Positions 19,115 through 28,584 are shown, counted from the first letter of the stretch. The stretch: 52,642 nt of DNA from an uncultured Lysobacteraceae bacterium (GCA_946480825.1 CAMLLG010000025.1:1-52642), one strand, 5' to 3'. Numbers and translations are program-made. The notes: a model not told the origin generated them from the sequence alone.

Positions 19115-19169
19115 TCGCGGCGGAGCGACAGGAAATTTTCCGGAGATTTCGGCTAAATCGGCGCGAATA

Positions 19170-19190
19170 CGTTCCGAAATCGTTCCGAAA
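19170..19190. promoter_or_regulatory. Two direct repeats with an 11-bp period upstream of the AraC-type gene
   Basis: CGTTCCGAAA occurs twice, at 19170 and 19181, one helical turn apart, about 100 bp upstream of the regulator start and just past the stop of the preceding gene. The repeats lie on one DNA face, as expected of a regulator site, but this is inferred from spacing alone. Confidence 0.35.
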
Positions 19191-19199
19191 CCCGATGGA

Positions 19200-21491
19200 T
19201 CAACGACTTGCGGCGGGGCGGACGCGGGTTCCGAAGTTGCCCAGACCGATGCCGCCCAGACCGGGAATCGGCGCGACCCCGATATCGGTCTGGGTGTCCT
19301 GGATCACGGAGACGTAGACCGAACGCGAGGCCGGAGCGTAGGTCACGCCTTCCAGCCACCACTCGCCGTTGCCGAGGCAACGCCCGTCCTGGCGCGCGGG
19401 CGTGTCCGCACCTTCGGCGGCGACCAGTCGCCAGAACCAGGAACACGTATTGGCATCCATCACCCGCACGCCTTCATCGGTCGCCACCAGCATGCGGTTG
19501 CGACGCTGGCTCGCCACCCGGTCGATGGTGCGGACATCGCCCAGCGCGAAATCGGCGCTGCGGATCTCGGGGGTGGACATGCTGGCCAGCACGATCCGGC
19601 GATGGCGCGGATCGACCACCGCCACCGCAACGTCGGCCACCTGCGCCAGCGCACGCCACGGGCGCGCGCTGCGGTCGTAGAGCGTGACCCCGAGCCGGCC
19701 TTCGCCGTGGTCGGCCACCACCAGCAGACGATCGGGATCGGGATGGTAAGCGACGTGCACCGGATCGCCGTCGGGCGCCGCCAGCCGGGTCATGCGCCCG
19801 CGCGCGGGTTCGATTTCGTAGATGCCGGTCTTGCCGCCCGGCGGCCGGCCGATGGCGAGCGCGCGTCGCGAATCCGGATGCCACATCACCGGATGGCGCG
19901 GCAACGGGATGAAGCCCTCGAACGAACGCAGAGTATCCGGCCGGGTCGTGTCCTGCCACCACAGGCGCATGTCGCCGGTGCGGTCGGACACGAACAGCGC
20001 CTGGCGGCCGTCGGGCGCGATCGACGGCAACAGATTGGAGCCGGTGCTGTCGAACAGCACTTCCGAGCGGCCCAGCGCCGATGCGCCGTCGCCCAGCGCG
20101 AGCCGGCGCGCGATCGACCGCATGTTCTCGACCTCGAACGCGACGGTGCCGTCCCCGGCGGAGACCGACGGAAACATGAAACTGCTTTCGCCACCCGGAT
20201 GGTCGGTGATGCGGCCGCTACCCAGATCGAGGGTCGACAGCACGACCTTGCCGTCGCGATAGCGCGTGAACAGCAGGCCGCGACTGTCCGGCGTCCACGC
20301 CAGGCCGTAGATGTTGGTGCGCAGATCGGTCAACCGCTCCGGCGTGCCGCCGCCGACCGGAATCCGCCACAGATCGGCCAGCGACACGTTGCGCTGGAAC
20401 GCGATCCAGCGCCCGTCCGGAGAGACCACCGGCGAAAGATCTTCATCGGTGGGCGCGCGCGCGTAGGGAATGCGCTCCCAGCGACCGCGGTCGAGCGCCA
20501 TCCGGTACAGCGCCTTGTCGACGCCGGTGCGGGTCGAGTAGCCGTTCTTGCGCGCACCGACCAGCGCCTTGCCGTCCGGATACCACGCCACCGGGTGCGA
20601 TTCGCCGTCGATGCATTCGCCGAGTTCCCGCGCGCTGCCGCCCGCGGCGGGAATCGCCATCACCAGACAGCGATCCGGGCCGCTGCGCACGAACGCGATT
20701 TCGCGGCCGTCGGGCGACCACGCCGGCATCAGGTCGTAGTGCCCGGGCACCGCCTCGGTCAGCGCGCGCGGCGGCGTGGCGGTGGAGGTCTGCAGCATCA
20801 GGGTCGCGCTGGCGCCCTTGTTCACGCTGCGGGTGTAGACCACCAACGCGCCATCGGGCGAGAGGCTGGGCCGCTCCTCGGCCGCGGGCATCGATGCGAT
20901 CCGCTGGAATTCGAGGCGCTCCGCGGTCGTCGGCGACGACGACGGCAGCATCGCCGCGGGCGCGGCCGGCGGGCGCCATTCGAACATCCGCGCCGCGACG
21001 AACAGGCCCGGCACCAGCGCCACGGCGGCGGCCGCCAACCAGGGCCAACGGCGGGGTGGACCCGTGGCGGTCGGCGACGATGCGGACGCGGTGCCGGGCA
21101 ATGCGGATTCCGGTTCGGGCACGGGCGCGTCCACCAGCCATTCGATCGGCGCGACCAGGCGATAGCCCTGCTTCGGCAGGGTCTCGATGGCGCGCGCGCG
21201 CCCGCGTTCGTCGCCCAGCGCCCTGCGCAGTTGGGTGATCGCCTGGGTCACCACGTCGTCGGTCGGCAGCGTGTCCGGCCAGACCCATTCCAGCAGCGCT
21301 TCGCGGCTGACCAGCCGGCCCGCATGCGCCACCAGCACCATCAGCACGCCCAGCGACTTCAACGTCACCCGCACCGGCTCGCCGCCGTCCACCGGCGCGA
21401 TCTCGCGCAGCGGAATGTCGACCACGCGGTCGCCGATCCGCAGGCGGTCGGAGGGACGGGGATCGAGCAGGTTGGCGTGGGATTTCAGCAT
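19200..21491 (-). CDS. Membrane transcription factor: winged-helix DNA-binding domain plus periplasmic TolB-like propeller
   Basis: 763 aa from the ATG at MLKSHANLL; an upstream in-frame ATG would add 26 residues ahead of the domain. Residues about 20-115 are an OmpR/CadC-type winged helix (VTLKSLGVLMVLVAHAGRLV, TDDVVTQAITQLRRALGD, IETLPKQGYRLVAP). A single membrane helix lies at about 149-169 after an acidic/Pro linker. The rest has repeated SPDGR-type strands (LSPDGALVVYTR, SPDGREIAFVR, SPDGRWIAFQR, TPDSRGLLFTR) typical of TolB/WD40-like propellers. The layout is that of CadC-like one-component regulators that sense outside the inner membrane and bind DNA inside. Ligand and targets are unknown. 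It lies in the same direction as the AraC-type gene but 126 bp away. Confidence 0.9.
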   Translation of the reverse strand: MLKSHANLLDPRPSDRLRIGDRVVDIPLREIAPVDGGEPVRVTLKSLGVLMVLVAHAGRLVSREALLEWVWPDTLPTDDVVTQAITQLRRALGDERGRARAIETLPKQGYRLVAPIEWLVDAPVPEPESALPGTASASSPTATGPPRRWPWLAAAAVALVPGLFVAARMFEWRPPAAPAAMLPSSSPTTAERLEFQRIASMPAAEERPSLSPDGALVVYTRSVNKGASATLMLQTSTATPPRALTEAVPGHYDLMPAWSPDGREIAFVRSGPDRCLVMAIPAAGGSARELGECIDGESHPVAWYPDGKALVGARKNGYSTRTGVDKALYRMALDRGRWERIPYARAPTDEDLSPVVSPDGRWIAFQRNVSLADLWRIPVGGGTPERLTDLRTNIYGLAWTPDSRGLLFTRYRDGKVVLSTLDLGSGRITDHPGGESSFMFPSVSAGDGTVAFEVENMRSIARRLALGDGASALGRSEVLFDSTGSNLLPSIAPDGRQALFVSDRTGDMRLWWQDTTRPDTLRSFEGFIPLPRHPVMWHPDSRRALAIGRPPGGKTGIYEIEPARGRMTRLAAPDGDPVHVAYHPDPDRLLVVADHGEGRLGVTLYDRSARPWRALAQVADVAVAVVDPRHRRIVLASMSTPEIRSADFALGDVRTIDRVASQRRNRMLVATDEGVRVMDANTCSWFWRLVAAEGADTPARQDGRCLGNGEWWLEGVTYAPASRSVYVSVIQDTQTDIGVAPIPGLGGIGLGNFGTRVRPAASR

Positions 21492-21642
21492 CGGCGAAGC
21501 CCGGTGGGAGGCGCATGCGCGCCGGTCGTGGCGAGAGGCCGTCGCGGCAGCCTGCACCCGGGCCGCCATTCGACACAGTGCCGCAGGTCACTGCGGCACA
21601 GGTCAAGACGGGACACCCGGGCCGCCAAACTCGGCACAGCGG

Positions 21643-21664
21643 CCGGGCGGATCACATCGCCCGG
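21643..21664 (-). terminator. Possible terminator hairpin after the channel gene
   Basis: A perfect 7-bp stem CCGGGCG/CGCCCGG with an 8-nt loop starts 10 bases past the channel stop. There is no T-run. Confidence 0.4.
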
Positions 21665-21674
21665 TCCGCGCGGC

Positions 21675-22349
21675 TCAGTCCACCCGCGGCCGCGCCGACA
21701 GACCGACCAGGCGCGAGACCACGATCGCGATGTACATCACGCCCGCGAACATCTGCAACATCGTCAGCGCGCGCGCCGGCAACGTGGCCGGGGTGATGTC
21801 GCTCAGGCCCACGCCCGACAGCACGCTGAAGCTCACGAACAGCAGTTCCATCCAGGTGCGCTGCGGTATCTGCGACCCGTTCATCGGGAAACTGCCGGGA
21901 TACCAGATCTGGCAGACCGAGTAGGCGAACGCCCACGACCACGCCAGCAGCGTGAACACCGCGCCCACCGCCAGCAGCTCGTCGAGGGTGACGCGATGAT
22001 CGTCGAACATGTAGGCGATCAGGCCGATCGCCGCATACAGATAGAGCACCGCTTCCAGCAGATGCGCGGTGGGCAGCAGCCATGGCCATGCCACCACGTT
22101 CGTGGCCAGCATGCACACCGCGGACGGCACCGCCATGCACCACGCGATCCAGTTCACCGCCGGGCTGCGATTGATCACCCACAGCACCAGCGCCAGCACC
22201 ATCAGCCCGAAGCCACCCAACACGGTGCGCCCGAGCGCGGAATCGTCGAGCACCGGATACAGGATGACGCCCGCCAACTGCCCCAGCAGCAGCAGACCCG
22301 CCGGATGCCTGCGCAGCAGCACGATGGTCCTGAGCACGCCGAATTTCAC
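21675..22349 (-). CDS. Small ion-channel-like membrane protein with non-canonical selectivity filter
   Basis: 224 aa from a GTG (VKFGVLRTIV) preceded by GCGGGA and lying 25 bp after the upstream gene's stop; an upstream ATG (22481) would overlap that gene by over 100 bp and add a non-hydrophobic tail. Hydrophobic segments lie at about 18-33, 46-60, 66-85, 97-114 and 127-146. They are followed by a two-helix pore module: MELLFVSFSVLSGVGLSDIT, then a final membrane helix. The pore helix/filter aligns with potassium channels (TTLTTVGYGD), but here it reads SVLSGVGLSD, so the GYG core is GLS. Family known: ion-transport two-helix pore proteins. Ion specificity is uncertain and probably not classical K+. 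It is probably co-transcribed with the hydrolase gene upstream. Confidence 0.85.
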   Translation of the reverse strand: MKFGVLRTIVLLRRHPAGLLLLGQLAGVILYPVLDDSALGRTVLGGFGLMVLALVLWVINRSPAVNWIAWCMAVPSAVCMLATNVVAWPWLLPTAHLLEAVLYLYAAIGLIAYMFDDHRVTLDELLAVGAVFTLLAWSWAFAYSVCQIWYPGSFPMNGSQIPQRTWMELLFVSFSVLSGVGLSDITPATLPARALTMLQMFAGVMYIAIVVSRLVGLSARPRVD

Positions 22350-22374
22350 GCCGGGTCCCGCCGCATCGTTCCGT

Positions 22375-23595
22375 TCATGCGCGCCCTCCTCCGGGACTTC
22401 GCCGACGCTCGACGTCGAGCACCGCGCGGCCCAATGCTGCCATGAACGGCAGACCGATGCCGTCGTATTCGTAACGATCATCGTTGTAGATGCCGTCGGC
22501 GTTGACCCGGATGCTCGCGGCCAGCATGAATTCCCGGCCCGATGCGCGATCGACCACCCAGGCCACTTCGCTGAGCGAGCCGTAGGCCATGCCGCTCTTG
22601 CCGAACACGGTCAGTCCATCGGGATAACGTGTCTTGCCGTCGCCGACGAAGAACCAGCGCGCATGACCGTCGGGATGTTCCGCTTCGTCGTAGACCGGAT
22701 CGATGCTGTCGCGCGGCCGCAGGCTCAGCGCGCGCAACAGCGACCCGCGCAGCGGATCGTCGATCCGCCAGCGCTGCGTCGCCGGCACCGATTCCGGGCG
22801 CAGGAACGCCTGCAGCATGCGCAGCGCATCGGCCAGCGGCAGGAAGTTCGCGCGCGAGAAATCGTGCGGCCCGGGAGTGACGCTGCCGTCGTCGTTGCGC
22901 CAGCCTTCGCCCAGCCGCGCCGCACCGAACGGAAACCGCCGCGCGGCGGCGACCGCGGGCGCGAAGTCGCGCAGGAGATCGCCGTTCGAAGACAGCAAGC
23001 GGCCACCGCCGCTGCGGCGATTGGCGTCGATGTCGGACGATCCGATGCGCGCGATCAGGCGCACGTGCGGATAGCCCAATGCCGCCAGGCGCCGGTGGAT
23101 CGCATCGCCGCCGAGCAGTTCGAACCAGCGATTGAACGGCACGTTGTCGCTGACCGCGAAGGTCCGGGCCAATCCGCGCGCGAACGATTCGTCGAGCGTT
23201 TCGCCGCGCGGTTTGTCTGCCCAGGCCCCGCTGATCGGCGGCGCGTGCAGACGCAGCACGCTGGCGGCATCGCCGCCAGCGGCCTGCACCGCTTCGGCCA
23301 TCAACAATGCCATCGGCAGCTTGACCACGCTGGCGGCGGGAAACCAGAGGCGCGGGGTCATGCCCAAGTCGTGGGTGGACACGTGTCGCACTCCGTCGGC
23401 GGCGCGCAGGCCGCGCAGCCAGCGCACCTGCACCGCATGCGCGGGATCGTGCGCGACCGCGGCCAGCGCGGGCGGCATCCGCGCGAAGACTTCGGACCAG
23501 ATCGGATCGATGATCGGTCGCGCACGCGCACCGCGCGCGGTCATCGCCGCGCCCAGACCGAGCGCACCGAGAGCCAGGAATTCGCGTCGACGCAT
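22375..23595 (-). CDS. Tat-exported serine hydrolase of the class A beta-lactamase fold
   Basis: 406 aa from MRRREFLALGALGLGA, a twin-arginine signal peptide ending near RGARA; a further upstream ATG adds only Arg-rich sequence. It has all three motifs of penicillin-recognising serine enzymes: SxxK as S89-V-V-K92 (FPAASVVKLPMALLM), SDN at 149-151 and KSG at 333-335 (FGKSGMAYGS, equivalent to KTG). An obvious omega-loop Glu166 equivalent is not identifiable by eye, so it may act on peptidoglycan peptides or small amides rather than beta-lactams. It acts in the periplasm. The ATGA at its stop and the channel gene 25 bp downstream suggest an operon. It diverges from glgP across about 290 bp. Confidence 0.9.
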   Translation of the reverse strand: MRRREFLALGALGLGAAMTARGARARPIIDPIWSEVFARMPPALAAVAHDPAHAVQVRWLRGLRAADGVRHVSTHDLGMTPRLWFPAASVVKLPMALLMAEAVQAAGGDAASVLRLHAPPISGAWADKPRGETLDESFARGLARTFAVSDNVPFNRWFELLGGDAIHRRLAALGYPHVRLIARIGSSDIDANRRSGGGRLLSSNGDLLRDFAPAVAAARRFPFGAARLGEGWRNDDGSVTPGPHDFSRANFLPLADALRMLQAFLRPESVPATQRWRIDDPLRGSLLRALSLRPRDSIDPVYDEAEHPDGHARWFFVGDGKTRYPDGLTVFGKSGMAYGSLSEVAWVVDRASGREFMLAASIRVNADGIYNDDRYEYDGIGLPFMAALGRAVLDVERRRSPGGGRA

Positions 23596-23887
23596 GCGGC
23601 GGGCCTCGTCGTGGGATGGCAGCGGTGGCGAGTATGGCGCCCCGAATCCGAGGCGAACTCCGCGGCGAACGATGCTGCATCGCAATAAACGGCGTGCGCG
23701 CGGCACGGGATGAATACGTATGCAACACGGCGTTCCGGGCCGGTGCGCCCACTCCCGCGGTGAATACGATTGTAGCGGGGTCGCTCCGGAGGCATGCGGC
23801 TCCTAAGCTTCGCGGGTTCAAGCGACGGCGTCCGCCCCGGGATCGCCGTGCCCCGGACCCATGCAGGTCCACTGCGGAGAGCGATAC

Positions 23888-26404
23888 ATGCATCAGATCG
23901 ATACCGGCGCGACGCGCGACGAGACCGGCACGCCTGCGACGACAGCCGCGCAGAGCGACCTGCTGCCGGCGTTCCGCGCGGCGCTGGCGACCGCCCGCGG
24001 CGAAGCCGGCGGCGCGCCCGGCGCGGTTCCGGCCGCACGCACCGCGCTGCGCGCCGCCGCCGACACCTGCCGCAACGCGCTGGCCGCGCGCTGGGCCGCG
24101 ACCCAGGCCGAAGACGCGCGTCGCGATCCCTCGCAGCGTCGCGTGCATTACCTGTCGATGGAATTCCTGATGGGCCGCGCCCTGCGCAACGCGCTGTCGG
24201 CGCTGAGGCTGGAGCCCGAACTGCAGCGCGAACTCGCCGCCGGCGGCCTGTCGCTGGCCGACGTGCTCGAAGCCGAGCCCGACGCCGCGCTCGGCAACGG
24301 CGGACTCGGCCGGCTGGCCGCGTGTTTTCTCGATTCGTTCGCCGAAACGGGCCTTCCGTCGTTCGGCTACGGCCTGCGCTACCGCTACGGCATGTTCGCG
24401 CAGGCCACCCAGGACGGCCGCCAGATCGAGCGCCCCGACGACTGGCTGCGTCACGGCGCGCTGTGGGACATCGAACGGACCGACGTCGAGTACACCGTCG
24501 GCTTCGGCGGCAGCGTCGGCTCCGACGGCATCGGCGGCCGCCGCTGGCAACCGGCGGAACGCGTGATCGCGCGCGCCTTCGATTTCGTGGTGCCGGCGCA
24601 TCACGGCCACCGCGTGTCCACATTGCGCCAGTGGCAGGCCAGCGCCGAGGCGCCGATCGATTTCGCCGCGTTCTGCCGCGGCGATCATGCCGGCGCCGCG
24701 CGCCATCAGGTCGCCGCCGATGCGTTGAACTGGGTGCTGTATCCCGACGACAGCACGGACGCCGGCCGCGAGCTGCGCCTGAAACAGGAAGCGCTGCTGG
24801 TCAGCGCCTCGTTGCAGGACCTGATCGCCCGCCATCTCGCCGAAGGCCGCGCGCTGGAACAACTGGGCCACGGCAATGCGGTCCATCTCAACGACACCCA
24901 TCCCGCGCTGACGCCAGCCGAGCTGATGCGCCTGCTGGTGGACGAACACAACCTCTCCTGGGACGACGCCTGGGCGATCACCCGCCGCGCGGTGTCGTAC
25001 ACCAACCACACGCTGATGCCCGAAGCGCTGGAAACCTGGCCGCTGCGGATGTTCGAAGCGCTGCTGCCGCGCCATCTCGAAATCATCTATCGCCTCAACC
25101 ACGAGTTCCTCGAAAGCGTCCGCCGCCGCCACCCGGGCGACGAAGCACTCGTGCGCAGCGTGTCGCTGATCGACGAAACCCAGGGCCGTCGGGTGAAGAT
25201 GGCCGCGCTCGCGGTGCTGGCCTCGCATCGCGTCAACGGCGTCGCGAAACTGCATTCGGACCTGATGGTCGACACGATCTTCGCCGACTTCGCCGGACTC
25301 TTCCCCGAGCGCTTCATCAACGTCACCAACGGCGTCACCCCGCGACGCTGGCTGCAGCAGGCGAATCCCGGACTGTCGGCCCTGCTCGACGACAGCATCG
25401 GCCAAGGCTGGCGCCGCGATCTGGGCGAACTGGACGCGCTGCGCGCGCGTGCCGACGACGCCGCGCTGGGCGCGCGCCTCGCTGCGGTCAAGCGCGCCAA
25501 CAAGCAGCGGCTCACCGCGCTGATCCGCAACGAACTCGGCATCGAGGTCGATCCGGATTCGCTGTTCGACGTGCAGATCAAGCGGATCCACGAATACAAG
25601 CGGCAACTGCTCAACCTGCTGCACGTGGTCGCGCGCTATCGGGCGATGCTGGCGCAGCCCGACGGCCCGGACGGCAACGGCTGGGTGCCGCGCACCGTGA
25701 TCCTCGCCGGCAAGGCCGCTTCCGCTTACCACACCGCCAAGCAGATCATCCGCCTCGCCCACGACATCGGCCGCACCGTCAACAGCGACCCGCGGCTCGG
25801 CGGCAAACTCAAGGTCGTGTTCCTGCCGAACTATGGCGTGAGCCTCGCGGAAACCATCATTCCCGCGGCCGATCTGTCCGAACAGATCTCCACCGCCGGC
25901 ACCGAGGCCTCGGGCACCGGCAACATGAAGTTCGCGATGAACGGCGCGCTGACCATCGGCACCTGGGACGGCGCCAACATCGAAATGGCGCAGGCGATGG
26001 GCGAAGAGAACATGTTCGTGTTCGGCCTGCGCACCGACGACATCGCGAAGCTGCGCGCGATCGGTTACGACCCGCGCTGGATCGCCGGCCAGAACGCCGC
26101 GCTGCGCGACGTGCTCGACGCCATCGGCAACGGCGGTTTCAGCCCGGGCGAACCGAAGCGTTACCGCGCGCTGGTCGACGGCCTGCTCGGCGCCGATCCG
26201 TACCTGCTGCTCGCGGATTTCGCCGACTACGTCGCCACCCAGGCGCGGGTCGATGCGCTGTATCGCGATCCGGCCGCATGGAACGCCCGCGCGCTGCGCA
26301 ACATCGCCGGCATGGGCTTCTTCTCCACCGACCGCACCGTGCGCGAATACGTCGACAAGGTCTGGGCGGGCGCGACGCCGCCACCGGGACGGATCCCCGG
26401 CTGA
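23888..26404 (+). CDS. glgP: Glycogen/maltodextrin phosphorylase
   Basis: 838 aa; removes terminal glucose from alpha-1,4-glucan with phosphate to give glucose-1-phosphate, using PLP. The start chosen has GGAGAG about 8 bases upstream; an ATG nine codons earlier is possible. Conserved blocks are VHYLSMEFLMGRALRNAL, ALGNGGLGRLAACFLDS, HLNDTHPAL, FINVTNGVTPRRWLQQ, QIKRIHEYKRQLLN and the PLP-lysine block EASGTGNMKFAMNGA (Lys681). Length is normal for bacterial GlgP. It is the first gene of a four-gene glycogen operon; glgB starts 2 nt after its stop. The N-terminal 35 residues are Ala-rich and variable. Confidence 0.97.
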   Translation: MHQIDTGATRDETGTPATTAAQSDLLPAFRAALATARGEAGGAPGAVPAARTALRAAADTCRNALAARWAATQAEDARRDPSQRRVHYLSMEFLMGRALRNALSALRLEPELQRELAAGGLSLADVLEAEPDAALGNGGLGRLAACFLDSFAETGLPSFGYGLRYRYGMFAQATQDGRQIERPDDWLRHGALWDIERTDVEYTVGFGGSVGSDGIGGRRWQPAERVIARAFDFVVPAHHGHRVSTLRQWQASAEAPIDFAAFCRGDHAGAARHQVAADALNWVLYPDDSTDAGRELRLKQEALLVSASLQDLIARHLAEGRALEQLGHGNAVHLNDTHPALTPAELMRLLVDEHNLSWDDAWAITRRAVSYTNHTLMPEALETWPLRMFEALLPRHLEIIYRLNHEFLESVRRRHPGDEALVRSVSLIDETQGRRVKMAALAVLASHRVNGVAKLHSDLMVDTIFADFAGLFPERFINVTNGVTPRRWLQQANPGLSALLDDSIGQGWRRDLGELDALRARADDAALGARLAAVKRANKQRLTALIRNELGIEVDPDSLFDVQIKRIHEYKRQLLNLLHVVARYRAMLAQPDGPDGNGWVPRTVILAGKAASAYHTAKQIIRLAHDIGRTVNSDPRLGGKLKVVFLPNYGVSLAETIIPAADLSEQISTAGTEASGTGNMKFAMNGALTIGTWDGANIEMAQAMGEENMFVFGLRTDDIAKLRAIGYDPRWIAGQNAALRDVLDAIGNGGFSPGEPKRYRALVDGLLGADPYLLLADFADYVATQARVDALYRDPAAWNARALRNIAGMGFFSTDRTVREYVDKVWAGATPPPGRIPG

Positions 26405-26406
26405 GC

Positions 26407-28584
26407 ATGCTCGCACAGGGGGACATCGCGGCGCTGCTGGAAGCGCGGCACGCCGATCCGTTCGCGGTGCTGGGCCTGCACGCCGATGCCGCCGGCAAAC
26501 TCTGGCTGCGTGCGCTGCTGCCCGGCGCCGAAGCGGTCGAAGTGCTCGATGCCGCCAGCGGCAGGGCGCTGACCGATCTGCTGCATCATCGCGACGGTTT
26601 CTTCGAAGCCCGCGTGCCGCTGCGGCGCAAGCGCTTCGACTATCGCCTGCGCGTGCGCTGGCAGAGCGGCGAAACCGGCACCTATTGCGACGCCTACGCT
26701 TTCGGCCCGCAGCTCGACGAAGACCAGCTCGCGGATTTCCGCGACGGCCGCGAACTGCGCCCGCACGGCTTCCTCGGTGCGCATCCGTGCCGCATCGGCG
26801 GCATCGACGGCGTGCGTTTCGCGGTGTGGGCGCCGAACGCGCGCCGCGTCAGCGTCGTCGGCGATTTCAACGGCTGGGACGGTCGTCGCCACCCGATGCG
26901 CCTGCGCCACACGGCGGGCGTGTGGGAAATTTTCGTGCCGCACGTCGTGCCCGGCGATCTGTACAAATTCGAACTCGTCGCAGGCGACGGCACGCTGCTG
27001 CCGACCAGGGCCGATCCGTTCGCGCGCGCATCCGAACTGCGTCCGGGCACCGCCAGCAAGGTCGCCGCGCCGATGCCGCCGCGCCTGTTGCCGCCGGAGC
27101 GCGCCGCCGCCAACGATCGCCACGCGCCGGTCAGCATCTACGAAGTGCATCCGGGCTCGTGGCGGCGCGATGCGCACGGCGGGTTTCCCGACTGGGACGC
27201 GCTCGCCGCACAGCTGCCGGCGTACGCGGCCGACCTCGGCTTCACCCACATCGAACTGCTGCCGGTGTCCGAGCATCCGTTCGACGGCTCGTGGGGCTAT
27301 CAGACGCTCGGCATGTTCGCGCCGACCGCACGCTTCGGCACGCCCGAAGGATTCGCGCGCTTCGTCGAGGCCTGCCACGTGCGCGGTCTCGGCGTGCTGA
27401 TCGACTGGGTGCCCGCGCATTTCCCGAAGGACGCGCACGGCCTGGCGCGCTTCGACGGCACCGCGCTGTTCGAATACGCCGATCCGAAGGAAGGCGAGCA
27501 CCGCGACTGGGGCACGCTGATCTACAACTTCGGCCGCACCGAAGTGCGCGCCTTCCTGGCCGGCAGCGCGCTGCACTGGCTGGAGCAGTACGGCATCGAC
27601 GGTCTGCGCGTGGATGCGGTGGCGTCGATGCTGTATCGCGACTATTCGCGCAACGATGGCGAATGGATCCCGAACGCGTTCGGCGGCCGCGAGAATCTCG
27701 AAGCGATCTCGCTGCTGCAGACCATCAACGCCCGGATCGGCGGCGACGTGCCCGGCGCAATCGCTCTCGCCGAAGAATCCACCAGTTTTCCCGGCGTCTC
27801 CGCGCCCACGCACGTCGGCGGCCTCGGCTTCCATTACAAATGGAACATGGGCTGGATGAACGACACGCTGCGCTACGTGCACGAAGACCCCGTGCACCGG
27901 CGCTGGCACCACGACCTGATGACCTTCGGCCTGGTCTATGCCTTCAGCGAGAACTTCGTGCTGCCGCTGTCGCACGATGAAGTGGTGCACGGCAAGGGTT
28001 CGTTGCTGCAGAAGATGCCCGGCGACGACTGGCAACGCTTCGCCAATCTGCGCGCTTACCTGGGTTTCATGTGGGGCCACCCGGGCAAGAAACTGCTGTT
28101 CATGGGCCAGGAATTCGCGCAGCCCCACGAATGGCGTCACGACGAAGCGCTGCCCTGGCATCTGCTGCAGGACGCGCGACACGCCGGCATGCGCGCTCTC
28201 GTCCGCGATCTCAACCGCCTCTATCGCGACACCTCTGCGCTGCATCGGCTCGACTGCATCGCCGCCGGCTTCGCGTGGCTGGTCGGCGACGATCGCGACC
28301 AGTCGGTGTTCGCCTGGATCCGCCGCGACGGCGACGGCGGCACCGCGCTGGTGATCTGCAATTTCACCCCGGTGCCGCGTCACGGCTATCGTCTCGGCGT
28401 GCCCGACGATGGCGCCGCCGCGTGGCGCGAAGCCCTCAACACCGACTCGCGCCACTACGGCGGCAGCGACCTCGGCAACGGCGCGCAGGCATTGCGCACC
28501 GAAGCGGTGCCGGCCGGCGGCCACGCGCGTTCGCTCGCGCTGAACCTGCCGCCGCTGTCGACACTGATCCTGGTGCCGGCATGA
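26407..28584 (+). CDS. glgB: 1,4-alpha-glucan (glycogen) branching enzyme
   Basis: 725 aa; cuts alpha-1,4 chains and rejoins them as alpha-1,6 branches. An N-terminal CBM48-type domain pair (DPFAVLGLHADAAGKLWLRA; GVRFAVWAPNARRVSVVGDF) is followed by a GH13 catalytic barrel: DGLRVDAVASMLYRDYS with nucleophile Asp403, AIALAEESTSFPGV with the catalytic Glu at 456/457, and LPLSHDEVVHGKGSL with the transition-state Asp. Length matches the roughly 730-aa GlgB type with the extra N-terminal domain. The start ATG lies 2 nt after the glgP stop, so translation is likely coupled. A REP pair separates it from glgX, possibly affecting relative expression. Confidence 0.97.
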   Translation: MLAQGDIAALLEARHADPFAVLGLHADAAGKLWLRALLPGAEAVEVLDAASGRALTDLLHHRDGFFEARVPLRRKRFDYRLRVRWQSGETGTYCDAYAFGPQLDEDQLADFRDGRELRPHGFLGAHPCRIGGIDGVRFAVWAPNARRVSVVGDFNGWDGRRHPMRLRHTAGVWEIFVPHVVPGDLYKFELVAGDGTLLPTRADPFARASELRPGTASKVAAPMPPRLLPPERAAANDRHAPVSIYEVHPGSWRRDAHGGFPDWDALAAQLPAYAADLGFTHIELLPVSEHPFDGSWGYQTLGMFAPTARFGTPEGFARFVEACHVRGLGVLIDWVPAHFPKDAHGLARFDGTALFEYADPKEGEHRDWGTLIYNFGRTEVRAFLAGSALHWLEQYGIDGLRVDAVASMLYRDYSRNDGEWIPNAFGGRENLEAISLLQTINARIGGDVPGAIALAEESTSFPGVSAPTHVGGLGFHYKWNMGWMNDTLRYVHEDPVHRRWHHDLMTFGLVYAFSENFVLPLSHDEVVHGKGSLLQKMPGDDWQRFANLRAYLGFMWGHPGKKLLFMGQEFAQPHEWRHDEALPWHLLQDARHAGMRALVRDLNRLYRDTSALHRLDCIAAGFAWLVGDDRDQSVFAWIRRDGDGGTALVICNFTPVPRHGYRLGVPDDGAAAWREALNTDSRHYGGSDLGNGAQALRTEAVPAGGHARSLALNLPPLSTLILVPA

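Noticed and set aside
23596..23887. Divergent region between the hydrolase and glgP, searched for promoters
   Set aside because: Some AT-rich words (TGAATACG twice) occur, but no convincing -35/-10 pair or operator could be defined.
23794..26406. Upstream extension of the glgB frame across glgP
   Set aside because: Just the open alternative frame of glgP; the real glgB ATG follows the glgP stop by 2 nt.
22478..26416. 1312-codon open frame on the minus strand opposite glgP
   Set aside because: It is antisense to a certain glgP and to part of the hydrolase region, and no motif is recognisable.
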